Shown: positions 20,401 to 28,066, numbered from the stretch's first letter. The stretch is 64,000 nucleotides of DNA from Pseudonocardia autotrophica (GCF_000717175.1 NZ_JNYD01000009.1:135392-199391), one strand, 5' to 3'. The notes: a model not told the origin generated them from the sequence alone. A program made the numbers and translations.

Positions 20401-20709
20401 AAGGCCCCGGCCTTCGCGGTGGCGTGGCCGACCGGCGAGTTCGGCGGGATGGGCCTGGAGGGTGCGGTCCGGCTCGGCTACCGCAAGGAGCTGGCGGCCG
20501 TCGCCGACCCGGCCGAGCGCGAGGAACTGTTCCGCAAGTACGTCGCCGCCGAGTACGAGAGGGGCAAGGCGCTGTCGGTGGCCACCGTCTTCGAGATCGA
20601 CGACGTCATCGACCCCGCCGACACCCGCCGCTGGATCGTCTCCTCGTTCCCGGAGCGGAAGGTCGGGCCGCAGCCGGAGAAGGTGCGGCCGAACATCGAC
20701 ACCTGGTGA
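17473..20709 (+). CDS. Single-chain biotin-dependent acyl-CoA carboxylase (BC-BCCP-CT fusion)
   Basis: A 1078-aa protein joining all three parts of a biotin carboxylase. Residues 1-450 are the biotin carboxylase: LLIANRGEIAVRIARAA, the ATP-grasp glycine loop VKAVAGGGGRGM, and EVNPRLQVEHTITEEVTG. Residues about 475-545 are the biotin carrier, with biotin lysine K508 in ESMKMEH. Residues about 555-1078 are the carboxyltransferase (N and C halves) with TQGCTNHKKKDR, PLVGVVAGRCFAGNAAL and LCDTPGFMVGTE. It adds CO2 to an acyl-CoA (propionyl-CoA or longer). Most actinobacterial carboxylases use separate alpha and beta chains; this arrangement lacks room for the BT domain of known one-chain long-chain carboxylases. 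GTG start has only a weak ribosome-binding site. Substrate not assignable. Confidence 0.88.
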   Translation: MFTRLLIANRGEIAVRIARAAADLGMPSVAVHTTDEPDAPHVAKADAAVALRGAGVAGYLDVDDVLRAAEEAGADAIHPGYGFLSENPRFAQACAERGIRFVGPSPEILAALGDKTRARDLAEAAGLPVLAAADRDGARALLAVTGAVMVKAVAGGGGRGMRRVTDPAQLDEALGRCASEAGAAFGDDRVYVEELLTPARHVEVQILGDGTGAVTQLGERDCSIQRRHQKIVEIAPSPGLDPEVRARLLAAAVRLGGSVRYSGLGTVEFLVSGDRIAFIEVNPRLQVEHTITEEVTGVDLVQTQIRLAAGATLAELGLTQEEAPEPRGAALQARITLERTNPDGTTTPSAGVLTAFELPAGRGIRVDAAGHTGYRTSPRYDPLIAKLVVHSADFATAAARTHRALSEVHVGGVETNVDVLAGIVGHPAFAAGELTTDFLDTHLAEILAATRPHRYVETAADLAAPEERREVDGDAVRAEAPGTVVAVEVAEGEVVRAGQALVVVESMKMEHVVAAPAAGRVGAVVVEAGDTVAPGDALLAFTSDAAAAEEAEAAAAVDLDHVRPDLAEVRERHALGLDEHRGAAVEKRHRTGLRTARENLADLCDEGSFVEYGPLAIAAQRLRRSLDDLIERTPADGMLAGTATINRDLVGEENANAVVLSYDYTVLAGTQGCTNHKKKDRVFELAERRRWPVVVYAEGGGGRPGDTDGSWASMLDVPAFELFARLSARVPLVGVVAGRCFAGNAALAGLCDVIIAVEGTSLGMGGPAMIEGGGLGVVAPDAVGPMSVQVPNGVVDVLVPDEAEATRVARQYLSYFQGPVREWEAPDQRALRHVVPENRVRVYDMRAAIEGLADVDSVLELRRGFAPGMITALIRVEGRPMGLIANDPTHLGGAIDHDGADKAARFLQLCDAFGLPVVSLCDTPGFMVGTESETHATVRHFSRMFSVGANLSVPVGLVVTRKCYGLGAQAMMGGSLKAPAFAVAWPTGEFGGMGLEGAVRLGYRKELAAVADPAEREELFRKYVAAEYERGKALSVATVFEIDDVIDPADTRRWIVSSFPERKVGPQPEKVRPNIDTW

Positions 20710-20772
20710 CCCCGCGGCGCCGGCCCCCCGCGGTTCCGCGGGCTGCTTGCGCCCGCTCGGTAGCGTGGGCGC

Positions 20773-21618
20773 GTGACCGACCCGACGCTGGGCGAGCTGA
20801 CGGTGGGCGTGGAGGGCCTCGCGCTGCTGCGGCTGCTCCACGCCGACGGCGCCGACGCGGCCACGGCCCGGGCGACGCGGATGGCGGAGACCCGGGACGT
20901 GCTCGGGCGGCTGGAGCGGGACCCGTCGCTGCAGGGACCGCTGGGGGTGGAGCTCGACCTGCGCGAGGGGTACGCGCGGTGGGCACCGACCTACGACGGT
21001 CCGCTGCGGCTGTTCTCCATCGAGGAGCCGCCGATGCGGAGCCGGTTCGACGCCTGGCCCGCCGGTGAGGTGCTCGACGCCGCGTGCGGGACCGGGCGCC
21101 ACGCCGTGCGGCTTGCGGAGCGGGGACATTCCGTGGTCGGCGTCGACCAGTCCCCGGACATGCTGGAGCGGGCCCGGGCGAAGATCCCGGGCGGGCGGTT
21201 CCTCGAGGGCACGCTCACGGACCTGCCCCTGCCCGACGCGTCGGTCGACGCCGCCGTGTGTGCGTTGGCCCTGGTGCACGTGCCCGAGCTGGAGCCGGCG
21301 GTCGCGGAGCTGGCGCGGGTGGTCCGGCCGGGCGGGCGGATCCTGGTCAGCGACGTCCATCCGTTTCTGGTGCAGCTCGGCTGGCAGGCGCAGTTCCCGA
21401 GCGCGGCGGGCCGCGCCTACGTGCGGCTGCACCGGCACCGGGTCACCGACTACGCGCGGGCCGCGCTGGCGGCGGGGCTGGTCGTGCACGGCGCCGAGGA
21501 GCCGGTGCTCACACCGGAGGCCGCCGTGACCCCGACCGTCGAGCTGGTTCCGGAGGCGACGCGGACCGCGTTCGTGGGCCTGCCCGGCGTGGTGGTGTGG
21601 GAGCTCGCCCGGCCCTGA
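20773..21618 (+). CDS. Class I SAM-dependent methyltransferase
   Basis: A 281-aa methyltransferase of the UbiE/type 11 group. SAM motif I is VLDAACGTGRHAVRLAERGHSVVGVDQSPDMLERARAK, motif II/III GTLTDLPLPDASVDAAVCALALVHVPELEPAVAELARVVRPGGRILVSDVHPF. An N-terminal helical extension of about 70 residues precedes the fold and a C-terminal segment of 70 residues likely binds substrate. The GTG start lies 63 bp past the carboxylase stop. The gap holds a GC-rich repeat (CCGCGG-tt-CCGCGG), so co-transcription is uncertain. Substrate unknown. Confidence 0.85.
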   Translation: MTDPTLGELTVGVEGLALLRLLHADGADAATARATRMAETRDVLGRLERDPSLQGPLGVELDLREGYARWAPTYDGPLRLFSIEEPPMRSRFDAWPAGEVLDAACGTGRHAVRLAERGHSVVGVDQSPDMLERARAKIPGGRFLEGTLTDLPLPDASVDAAVCALALVHVPELEPAVAELARVVRPGGRILVSDVHPFLVQLGWQAQFPSAAGRAYVRLHRHRVTDYARAALAAGLVVHGAEEPVLTPEAAVTPTVELVPEATRTAFVGLPGVVVWELARP

Positions 21619-21621
21619 CGC

Positions 21622-21963
21622 CTACGGCTCCATGCGCATCCGCCAGGCGTCGACGACCAGCTCGGCGAGCCGCTGCGGACCGACCTTCTCCAGGCGCACC
21701 ATCACCAGCGGCAGCCCGTCGTAGCTCGGCGTGGTGAAGAACAGGTCCGGTTCCCCGAGCAGCAGCGCCTGCTTCTCCGCCTCGTCGCCCACGTACAGCA
21801 CGGCGATGTCCGTGCGGAGCACCCGCCGCTGCCCCGGCACCCGCTCCGGGTAGGACCAGACGAACCCGCGCCCACCCACGCGGAAGTCGAACCCGTCGCT
21901 GTCGATCTCCTCGACGCCCGCCAGGGTCAGCGCCAGCCGCCGCACGTCCTCCGCGTCAGCCAC
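21622..21963 (-). CDS. MmcQ/YjbR family protein
   Basis: A 113-aa protein of the MmcQ/YjbR fold: MADAEDVRRLALTLAGVEEIDSDGFDFRVGGRGFVWSYPE and a final LVVDAWRMRMEP, matching the family's compact CyaY-like fold. Family members are often labelled DNA-binding but with little direct proof. It ends 3 bp from the stop of the convergent methyltransferase gene. Start ATG 21963 is the only reasonable one. No function can be read from the neighbours. Confidence 0.8.
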   Translation of the reverse strand: MADAEDVRRLALTLAGVEEIDSDGFDFRVGGRGFVWSYPERVPGQRRVLRTDIAVLYVGDEAEKQALLLGEPDLFFTTPSYDGLPLVMVRLEKVGPQRLAELVVDAWRMRMEP

Positions 21964-22027
21964 CGCCCCTCCCGATCACGTCCGGGAGCGTAGCGAGGGG
22001 GACCGACAGAACGGACACGTCGTGGGT

Positions 22028-22041
22028 GACTGCCGACCGTC
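22028..22041 (+). promoter_or_regulatory. Shared motif copy 1, upstream of the TetR gene
   Basis: GACTGCCGACCGTC, 39 bp before the TetR GTG. The same 14-mer with two changes (GACTGTCGGCCGTC) occurs at 22740-22753 in front of the transporter. A second GTGACTGC follows at 22046. Likely a binding site of the TetR protein encoded between the copies. Confidence 0.5.
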
Positions 22042-22080
22042 AGGAGTGACTGCTGCGCGTCCCTCGCCTACCCTGCAGGT

Positions 22081-22707
22081 GTGACGCCCACCTCGGACGT
22101 CGACCGGGCGGCACCGTCGCCGCCGGCGGTCGACAGCAGGACCCGCATCCTGGACGCGGCGGTCGCGTGCCTGGTCGAGGAGGGCTTCAGCGCCGCCACC
22201 ACGCTGCGGATCCAGGCCAGGGCGGGGATCTCGCGGGGCCGGCTGCTGCACTGGTTCCCCTCCCGGGAGGCGCTGCTGCTCGCGGCCGCCGAGTACCTGG
22301 CCGACGAGCGGATCCGGGAGACCGTCGAGCGCATCGACACCCACCTGCCCGCCGACGTGCCGGGGCCGGTCCGGGTCGCGCACGTCGTCGAGTTCATGTG
22401 GCTGACCTTCCACGAGCCGCACTTCTGGGCCGCGATGGAGATCTGGACCGCCGCCCGGACGAACGACCGCATCGCCGCCGCGCTGCTCCCGGCCGAGCGT
22501 CGCCTCGGCGGGGTGATCCGGGCCGGGGTGGACCGGATGTGGGGTCCGGAGCTCGCCGGGCACCCCCGCTACCCCCAGCTCCGGGAGATGTTGGTGACCA
22601 GCATGCGGGGCGCGGCGCTGACCTACTCGTTCGACCACCGCGACCCCCGGCGTGACCCCCACCTCGCGCACTGGACGGACGTCGCGAGGGTCCTCCTCGA
22701 GATCTGA
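22081..22707 (+). CDS. TetR-family regulator
   Basis: A 208-aa TetR protein: helix-turn-helix at about residues 18-65 (DSRTRILDAAVACLVEEGFSAATTLRIQARAGISRGRLLHWFPSREALL) with the usual helical effector domain behind it. It stands upstream of, and on the same strand as, an MHS transporter and an acid-CoA ligase; a matching 14-bp motif is found before this gene and before the transporter, suggesting it controls itself and the uptake/activation pair. The inducer is probably the carboxylic acid or its CoA ester (inference). GTG start; leader short. Confidence 0.85.
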   Translation: MTPTSDVDRAAPSPPAVDSRTRILDAAVACLVEEGFSAATTLRIQARAGISRGRLLHWFPSREALLLAAAEYLADERIRETVERIDTHLPADVPGPVRVAHVVEFMWLTFHEPHFWAAMEIWTAARTNDRIAAALLPAERRLGGVIRAGVDRMWGPELAGHPRYPQLREMLVTSMRGAALTYSFDHRDPRRDPHLAHWTDVARVLLEI

Positions 22708-22723
22708 CGCTCCGGAAAGTGTG

Positions 22724-22753
22724 GACGGCAGTCAGCATTGACTGTCGGCCGTC
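22724..22753 (+). promoter_or_regulatory. Shared motif copies 2 and 3, upstream of the transporter
   Basis: GACGGCAGTC (22724-22733) is the inverse of the core GACTGCCGTC, and GACTGTCGGCCGTC (22740-22753) matches 12 of 14 bases of the motif before the TetR gene. Together they form an imperfect inverted repeat about 180 bp before the transporter start. The rest of the 224-bp gap up to 22931 shows no gene. Confidence 0.5.
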
Positions 22754-22931
22754 CGTCGTCGTAGCCTCGTCGCGCCGCACCCCGGCAGGTCAGCGCCGAC
22801 CTGCGGCTTCCGGTCGATCGACCGTGACGGGGTGACCCACCGAGACGTCGGCACGGGCCTGCAGGCAGCCAATCAGTCAGAGTTGACCGACCTCGAGCCC
22901 GGTGGCCGCGGTCTGCACCCTGGAGACGACA

Positions 22932-24299
22932 ATGCAGTCAGACGCCGACGCGGCCCTCCCCGAGGCCGCGCCGCCCCGCCGTTCCGCCCGGGCGTCCGTG
23001 GCCGCGGCCCTCTCGACCTCCCTCGAGTGGTACGACTTCTTCATCTACTCCACCGCGGCCGCGCTGGTGTTCAACACGACCTTCTTCGCGACGGACAGTG
23101 CGGTGGTCTCCGCGCTGAACTCGTTCGCCACCGTGGCGGTCGGCTTCATCGCCCGCCCCATCGGCGGCATCGTCGCAGGTCAGCTCGGCGACAAGTACGG
23201 GCGCAAGCCGGTGCTGGTCGGGGCGGTCGTCCTGATGGCCGTCGCCACCTCCCTGATCGGGTTCGTGCCGGCCACCCAGGCCGTGTGGCTCGCGCCGACC
23301 ATCCTCGTCACGCTGCGGGTCTGCCAGGGCCTCGCCGTCGGCGCACAGTGGGGCGGCGCGGTCCTGGTCGCGACCGAGAACGCGCCCGCGCACCTGCGCG
23401 GCTACTACGGCAGCTTCGCCCAGCTCGGCGTGCCGATCGGTGTCGTGCTGGGCAACGTCGCGTTCCTGCTCGCCACCGCCTTCGCGTCCCCCGAGGCGTT
23501 CGTCACATGGGTGTGGCGGATCCCGTTCTGGATCAGCCTGGTCATGCTGCCGATCGCCTTCGCCATCCACCGCTACCTGGAGGAGACGCCGGAGTTCCGG
23601 GCGGCCGCCGCGAAGGCGGCGGCGCAGCCCCAGGTGCGCCGCTCGCCGTTCTTCGAGGTCCTGCGCCGGAACCCGGGCGCGATCCTGACCGCGGCCGGCG
23701 CGAACACCGTCGGCATCGTGTTCTTCTACGCCACGATCACCGGCTCGGTGCAGCTCGTCACGACCTCTCTCGGCGTGGCCCGGTCCACCGTGCTGACCTG
23801 GATCCTGATCGCCTGCGTGGTGATGATCCCGCTCGTGCCGTTCTTCGGCTGGTTGTCGGACCGGATCGGCCGCAAGCTCGTCTTCGGCCTCGGCTCGGCC
23901 GCGATGCTGGTGTGGGCCGTGCCGATGTGGCTGCTGATCGCCGCGTCGGGGCCCGACCGGATCTGGCCGTTCGCGGTGGCCGTGCTGGGCGCCGTCGTCG
24001 CGATGGCACTGCAGACGGGCACCCAGGGCACGCTCTTCGCGGAGCTGTTCCCGCCGGAGATCCGCTTCTCCGGGGCCTCGCTCGGCTACCAGATCTCCGC
24101 GATCGTGGGCGGGTTCGCCCCGTTCGTCACCGTCGCGCTGATCAACGGCGACCCCGCCAACGCCTGGCGGGTCGGCGTGCTGATCGTCGTGCTCGCCGCC
24201 GCCGCCCTGCTGTGCCTGCAGCTCATCAGCCGCCGCCGCTACCACTCCACCGCCGCCCCGGCCGCCGCCACCGGCACCGAGGCGACCGCGGCCCGCTGA
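22932..24299 (+). CDS. MHS-family MFS metabolite:proton symporter
   Basis: A 455-aa transporter of the metabolite:H+ symporter group (ShiA/ProP/KgtP-like). The signature start RASVAAALSTSLEWYDFFIYSTAAALVF is that of the family, and the loop 2-3 motif GQLGDKYGRKPVL and its repeat GWLSDRIGRKLVF are clear. About 12 membrane helices are visible. ATG 22932 has GGAG 6 nt upstream. It likely imports an organic acid. The acid-CoA ligase gene follows after 14 bp, so imported acid would be activated at once; the TetR gene upstream probably senses it. Confidence 0.9.
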   Translation: MQSDADAALPEAAPPRRSARASVAAALSTSLEWYDFFIYSTAAALVFNTTFFATDSAVVSALNSFATVAVGFIARPIGGIVAGQLGDKYGRKPVLVGAVVLMAVATSLIGFVPATQAVWLAPTILVTLRVCQGLAVGAQWGGAVLVATENAPAHLRGYYGSFAQLGVPIGVVLGNVAFLLATAFASPEAFVTWVWRIPFWISLVMLPIAFAIHRYLEETPEFRAAAAKAAAQPQVRRSPFFEVLRRNPGAILTAAGANTVGIVFFYATITGSVQLVTTSLGVARSTVLTWILIACVVMIPLVPFFGWLSDRIGRKLVFGLGSAAMLVWAVPMWLLIAASGPDRIWPFAVAVLGAVVAMALQTGTQGTLFAELFPPEIRFSGASLGYQISAIVGGFAPFVTVALINGDPANAWRVGVLIVVLAAAALLCLQLISRRRYHSTAAPAAATGTEATAAR

Positions 24300-24313
24300 C
24301 GCCGGAGGCCCCC

Positions 24314-25867
24314 GTGCAGACACCCACCTCGGACACACCCTTTCCCGACGCGATCGCGCAGACCGATCCCGGGCGCCCGGCGTACGTCATGGCCGACAGC
24401 GGTCGGACCGTGACCTACGGCGAGCTGGTCGACTCGTCCCGGGCGATCGCCGCCCTGCTCCGGTCGCGCGGGCTGCGGCACGGCGACTGTGTCGCGATCC
24501 TGATGGAGAACACCGCGGACTACCTGCCGGTGGCCTGGGCGGCGCAGGGGAGCGGCCTGCGGTACGTCGGGCTGCCGGTCCGGCTCGAGCCGGCGGAGGC
24601 GGCCTACATCCTCCGCGACTCCGGTGCCCGTGCGCTCGTCGTCAGCCCGGCGTACACCGGGCGGGCAGCGTCGGCGCTGCGCGAGGCGCCCGGGGTGGGG
24701 CTGCGGCTCACCACGGGTGCCGCGGAGGAGGGGTTCGAGGAGCTGGCGTCGGCGGTCGCCGCCGCCCCGCCGGTCGTCCTCGAGGAACGGGAGGGCGTCG
24801 ACCTGCTCTACTCCTCGGGCACGACGGGGCGGCCGAAGGGTGTCGCCGCGGCCCTTCCGCTGGCCCCGCTGGGCACCCCTCCGGGTGTCGCCACCCTGCT
24901 GCACGACCGTTGGGGGCTCGACGAGAAGGCGGTCTACCTCTCGCCCGCCCCGCTCTACCACGCCGCGCCGCTGCGGTTCTGCATGACGGTGCACCGGTAC
25001 GGCGGCACGGTCGTGATCATGGAGAAGTTCGACGCTGCGGCCGCGCTCGAGCTCGTGGAGCGGCACCGGGTGACCCACACCCAGATGGTGCCGACGATGC
25101 TGATCCGGATGCTCAAGCTGCCGCCGGAGGTCCGGGCGGCGCGCGACCTGTCGTCGCTGCAGGTCGTCGTGCACGCGGCGGCCCCGTGTCCGGCCGAGGT
25201 CAAGCGGGAACTGATCGACTGGCTCGGGCCGATCGTGCACGAGTACTACTCGTCGACCGAGAACTACCTGTTCACCGCGATCGACTCCGAGGAGTGGCTC
25301 ACGCACCCGGGCTCCGTCGGACGGGCGCTGGTCGGGCAACCGCACGTCCTCGACGACGACGGGACGGAACTGCCGCCCGGCGAGGTCGGCACGATCTGGT
25401 CCGAGGGCGGGCTGGAGTTCGAGTACCTCAACGACCCGGTCAAGACCGCGGGCTCGCGCAACGACCGGGGCTGGACCACGGTCGGCGACCTCGGCCACGT
25501 CGACCGGGACGGCTACCTCTTCCTCGCCGACCGCCGGTCCGACCTGGTGCTGTCCGGCGGCGTGAACATCTACCCGCAGGAGGCGGAGAACGTCCTGGTC
25601 GGCCACCCGGACGTCGCCGACGCCGCCGTGTTCGGCATCCCGCACGACGAGATGGGGGAGGTCGTCCACGCCGTCGTCCAGGTGCAGCCGGGGCGGGTTC
25701 CCGGCCCGAAGCTCGCCGAGCAGCTGCTCGCCTGGTGCCGGCAGCACCTCTCGACGTACAAGTGTCCGCGTGCCCTCGACTTCGCCGACCGGCTCCCGCG
25801 CCAGGCCACGGGCAAGCTGTTCAAGCGCGAGCTGAAGGAGCGCTACGCCGCCCGTTCGGCAGGCTGA
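24314..25867 (+). CDS. Acyl/aryl acid-CoA ligase
   Basis: A 517-aa acyl-adenylate enzyme that forms a CoA thioester from a carboxylic acid and ATP. Motifs: P-loop LLYSSGTTGRPKGV (about residue 170), YYSSTENYLFT, WTTVGDLGHVDRDGYLFLADRRSDLVLSGGVNIYP and the catalytic lysine region RQATGKLFKRELK near the end. The GTG start has GGAGG 5 nt upstream and is coupled to the MHS transporter. The resemblance is to the fatty-acid/aromatic ligase mix (FadD-like); the substrate is whatever the symporter brings in. Two proline-rich residues after the P-loop (PLAPLGTPPGV) make a longer loop than usual. Confidence 0.88.
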   Translation: MQTPTSDTPFPDAIAQTDPGRPAYVMADSGRTVTYGELVDSSRAIAALLRSRGLRHGDCVAILMENTADYLPVAWAAQGSGLRYVGLPVRLEPAEAAYILRDSGARALVVSPAYTGRAASALREAPGVGLRLTTGAAEEGFEELASAVAAAPPVVLEEREGVDLLYSSGTTGRPKGVAAALPLAPLGTPPGVATLLHDRWGLDEKAVYLSPAPLYHAAPLRFCMTVHRYGGTVVIMEKFDAAAALELVERHRVTHTQMVPTMLIRMLKLPPEVRAARDLSSLQVVVHAAAPCPAEVKRELIDWLGPIVHEYYSSTENYLFTAIDSEEWLTHPGSVGRALVGQPHVLDDDGTELPPGEVGTIWSEGGLEFEYLNDPVKTAGSRNDRGWTTVGDLGHVDRDGYLFLADRRSDLVLSGGVNIYPQEAENVLVGHPDVADAAVFGIPHDEMGEVVHAVVQVQPGRVPGPKLAEQLLAWCRQHLSTYKCPRALDFADRLPRQATGKLFKRELKERYAARSAG

Positions 25868-25869
25868 CC

Positions 25870-26742
25870 TCACTGCACGAGCGGCCGCAGGACGCGGTGC
25901 GCCCACTCGGCCAGGGTGGTGGGGGTGGTGGTGAGCGCCGTGCGGGGCGGGTCGGACCGGAGGCCCCGCGTCCCGGCCGTCATGCCGACGATCCCCTCGA
26001 CCGCCCCCTCGCCGAGGCCGGCAGCGCGGAGGGCGGCGCGGACGTCGTCGTCGGAGAGGCGGTGGTAGGTGACGGGCCGGCCGAGGACCTCGGCGAGGAC
26101 GGCCGCGACCTGCGCGTACGTGAGGTCCTCAGGCCCGTGCACGCCCTGGACGACCCGGCCCGACCAGTCCCGCGCGAGCAGGCGCGCCGCGGCGACCTCC
26201 CCGATGTCGCGCGGGTCCACCCACGCCATCGGCTCCTCCGGGTCGCGGGCGGCGGCGAGGACGCCCTGCCGCAGCCCGTCGACGTCGGCGAGGAGGTTCG
26301 TGCAGAAGTAGCCGCAGCGCAGGTGGGTCACCGCGGCACCGGTGGCGTCGAGCAGCTCCTCGATGCGCCCGAGCCCGTCGATGTGCCCGGCGCCGGACCG
26401 CAGCTCGGCGCCGCCACTGCTCAGGAACACGTTCCGGCCGACCTCGCGGGCTGCGGCCGCGAACACCTCGCCGAGCGCGGCGGACTCCTTCACCGGGTCG
26501 TCCGCGGTGTGCGGGGTGACGTCGAGCCAGAACGCGGCCTCCGCCCCCGCTGCGGCCTCCCGGACGAACGCGCGGTCGGTGAGGTCCCCCTGCCGGACGT
26601 CGGCGGCGGCGCGCACGACCGGGTCGAGCCGCGACGGGTCGCGGACCAGCAGGGTCGGCCGAGCCCCGGCCTGCAGCAGCAGGTGCACGACCCGGCTCCC
26701 GACACGACCGGTGGGGGCGGTGACGACGATCCGTTCGCTCAT
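25870..26742 (-). CDS. NmrA-like NAD(P)-binding protein (atypical SDR)
   Basis: A 290-aa atypical short-chain dehydrogenase. It opens with IVVTAPTGRVGSRVVHLLLQAGARPTLLVRDPSRL, a variant dinucleotide motif (GRVGSRV), and has VFLSSGGAELRSGAGHIDGLGRIEELLDATGAAVTHLRCGYFCTNLL, typical of NmrA/QorB-type sensors and quinone reductases. The classic Tyr-Lys pair is absent, as is usual in this subgroup. ATG 26742 is preferred over a GTG two codons upstream. It is divergent from the small gene at 26871 and ends 3 bp from the ligase stop. Function unknown; a redox sensor or reductase is plausible. Confidence 0.8.
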   Translation of the reverse strand: MSERIVVTAPTGRVGSRVVHLLLQAGARPTLLVRDPSRLDPVVRAAADVRQGDLTDRAFVREAAAGAEAAFWLDVTPHTADDPVKESAALGEVFAAAAREVGRNVFLSSGGAELRSGAGHIDGLGRIEELLDATGAAVTHLRCGYFCTNLLADVDGLRQGVLAAARDPEEPMAWVDPRDIGEVAAARLLARDWSGRVVQGVHGPEDLTYAQVAAVLAEVLGRPVTYHRLSDDDVRAALRAAGLGEGAVEGIVGMTAGTRGLRSDPPRTALTTTPTTLAEWAHRVLRPLVQ

Positions 26743-26762
26743 GACCACTGGCTACGCCCCAA

Positions 26763-26783
26763 CCCTGACAGGAGCGGTCAGGG
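26763..26783. promoter_or_regulatory. Inverted repeat in the NmrA-like divergent promoter
   Basis: CCCTGAC (26763-26769) and GTCAGGG (26777-26783) are perfect 7-bp arms with a 7-nt spacer. They lie 21 bp before the NmrA-like start and 88 bp before the small + strand gene. Possible operator; regulator unknown. Confidence 0.4.
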
Positions 26784-26870
26784 ACGGGCGCCGGATACGT
26801 CCGTTCGCCCGTTTCGTGTACGTAGTTCTCCCCGTCGCGCGGGACCCGTCGGGACGCGCACAGTTCCTCC

Positions 26871-27137
26871 ATGACGATCCGCCTGGTCACCGGGACGGCC
26901 GGGCTCGACGGAACCGCCCCGGACATCCCGCCGCACGACCGGTGCCGTTTCCGGGCCGCGGCCCACCACGCGCGCCGGCTCTACCCCGGCTGCGTCGGCG
27001 AGCTCCTCCATCGCGAGCTGGTCGCCTACGCCGACTTCGGGCACCGCTTCGACCGCGAGGCGCTCGTACCGCGCCTCGCCGACGAGATCCTCGCCAGGCC
27101 GGTCCACCCGGTCGACGAGCATCAGCCGGGGGCGTAG
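26871..27137 (+). CDS. Small conserved actinobacterial protein (88 aa), function unknown
   Basis: An 88-aa protein whose core ARRLYPGCVGELLHRELVAYADFGHRFDREALVPRLADEILA I recognise as a widespread actinobacterial hypothetical type (YPGxVGELxxRELxAYAxFGxRF). It is basic near the N-terminus, with no signal peptide or membrane helix, and ends in an acidic tail. No ribosome-binding site is visible before the ATG. It overlaps the end of the convergent SRPBCC gene by 16 bp. The function of the family is not known to me. Confidence 0.7.
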   Translation: MTIRLVTGTAGLDGTAPDIPPHDRCRFRAAAHHARRLYPGCVGELLHRELVAYADFGHRFDREALVPRLADEILARPVHPVDEHQPGA

Positions 27138-27589
27138 GCGCTCCAGTCCGGCATCTCGGTGCCGTGGAGGGAGGCCTCGAGCCGGTCGAGGTACCAGTTC
27201 CAGCCCGCCTCGACGTCCGCCGGGTCGAGCCCCGGGACCAGCCGCTGGCTGAAGACCAGCTCCGTGCCCCCGCCGGCGGGGGCGAGGTCGACCTCGATGA
27301 GCCACGCCTGCCCCTCGGGCCCGTCGGGGACCTCGACGGCGAGCCGGTGCGGCGCCGCGCACTCGTGGATCGTCACGGTGACCGGCTCGGCCACGGCCCC
27401 GCCCGCGTCGACCTCGCCGGTCACGGTGAGCTCCACGGTGCCGCCGGCGCGGCCGGTGCCGGTGTAGGAGCCGAACCAGCGGGCCAGCCGGGCGGAGTCG
27501 GTGAGCGCCGCCCAGACCTCCTCGACCGGGTCGGGATACGTCCGGTGCAGGATCAGGGTGCGGCGGTCGCCGGGGTCAGGCAGTGCCAC
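27122..27589 (-). CDS. SRPBCC (AHSA1-type) domain protein
   Basis: A 155-aa START-like protein: TLILHRTYPDPVEEVWAALTDSARLARWFGSYTG at the start, then LIEVDLAPAGGGTELVFSQRL and a C-terminal helix GWNWYLDRLEASLHG. This is the usual AHSA1/SRPBCC pattern that binds a hydrophobic ligand in a helix-grip cavity. Its start overlaps the end of the ArsR gene by 14 bp, a very common ArsR-SRPBCC pair in actinobacteria; the two are surely co-translated. Ligand and role unknown. Confidence 0.88.
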   Translation of the reverse strand: MALPDPGDRRTLILHRTYPDPVEEVWAALTDSARLARWFGSYTGTGRAGGTVELTVTGEVDAGGAVAEPVTVTIHECAAPHRLAVEVPDGPEGQAWLIEVDLAPAGGGTELVFSQRLVPGLDPADVEAGWNWYLDRLEASLHGTEMPDWSAYAPG

Positions 27590-27950
27590 GGTGCTCTCCC
27601 GTCGGGTCGGCGGCGCGCCGGGCGCGACGGCCGCGGTGGAGTTCGGTGTCGAGGGCGTCGAGCCGCGCGGCGGGCCCGACCGGCGGGGCGTCGTCGGTCA
27701 GGGGGCGGAACCTGCCGAGCCAGTCGTCCAGCTCGGCGAGCCCCGCGCGGCGGAGGGTGTAGACGCGGTGCTGGCCCCGCACCGCGGACTCGACGAGCCC
27801 CGATTCCCGCAGGACCCGCAGATGCCGGCTCACCGCCGGGCGCGTGATCGGGAACCGGGCGGCGATGTCGCCCGCCGTGGCCGGGCCCTCGGCGAGGAGC
27901 TCGACGACCTGCCGGCGCAGGGGGTCGGCCAGCACCGCGAACGCGTCCAC
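27576..27950 (-). CDS. ArsR-family regulator paired with the SRPBCC gene
   Basis: A 124-aa winged-helix protein: VDAFAVLADPLRRQVVELLAEGPATAGDIAARFPITRPAVSRHLRVLRESGLVESAVRGQHRVYTLR is the ArsR DNA-binding domain. No cysteine cluster for metal binding is present, so it belongs to the non-metal group that is paired with SRPBCC genes. I choose GTG 27950 because a good promoter sits directly upstream (-10 TACATA ends 6 nt before it), so the mRNA is probably leaderless; an upstream GTG at 27992 would lie inside that promoter. Confidence 0.85.
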   Translation of the reverse strand: MDAFAVLADPLRRQVVELLAEGPATAGDIAARFPITRPAVSRHLRVLRESGLVESAVRGQHRVYTLRRAGLAELDDWLGRFRPLTDDAPPVGPAARLDALDTELHRGRRARRAADPTGEHRGTA

Positions 27951-27956
27951 GGGAGA

Positions 27957-27986
27957 TATGTAACCGCAGACGTACTTAACCGGCAA
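27957..27986 (-). promoter_or_regulatory. Leaderless promoter of the ArsR-SRPBCC operon
   Basis: On the minus strand TTGCCG (27981-27986) and TACATA (27957-27962) are separated by 18 nt. The -10 ends 6 nt before the GTG, so the transcript should start at or next to the start codon. Confidence 0.6.
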
Positions 27987-28066
27987 GTGCACACATCGCG
28001 TCGCGGTTTCGGCCGTCGCCGGGCGGGGATGCCGACCGTGACCATCCCGGCGCCCAGGGAGGACCC

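Noticed and set aside
17305..21489. 1394-residue open frame on the minus strand
   Set aside because: It is antisense to the carboxylase and methyltransferase genes, with no domain resemblance; long stop-free shadows are normal at this GC content.
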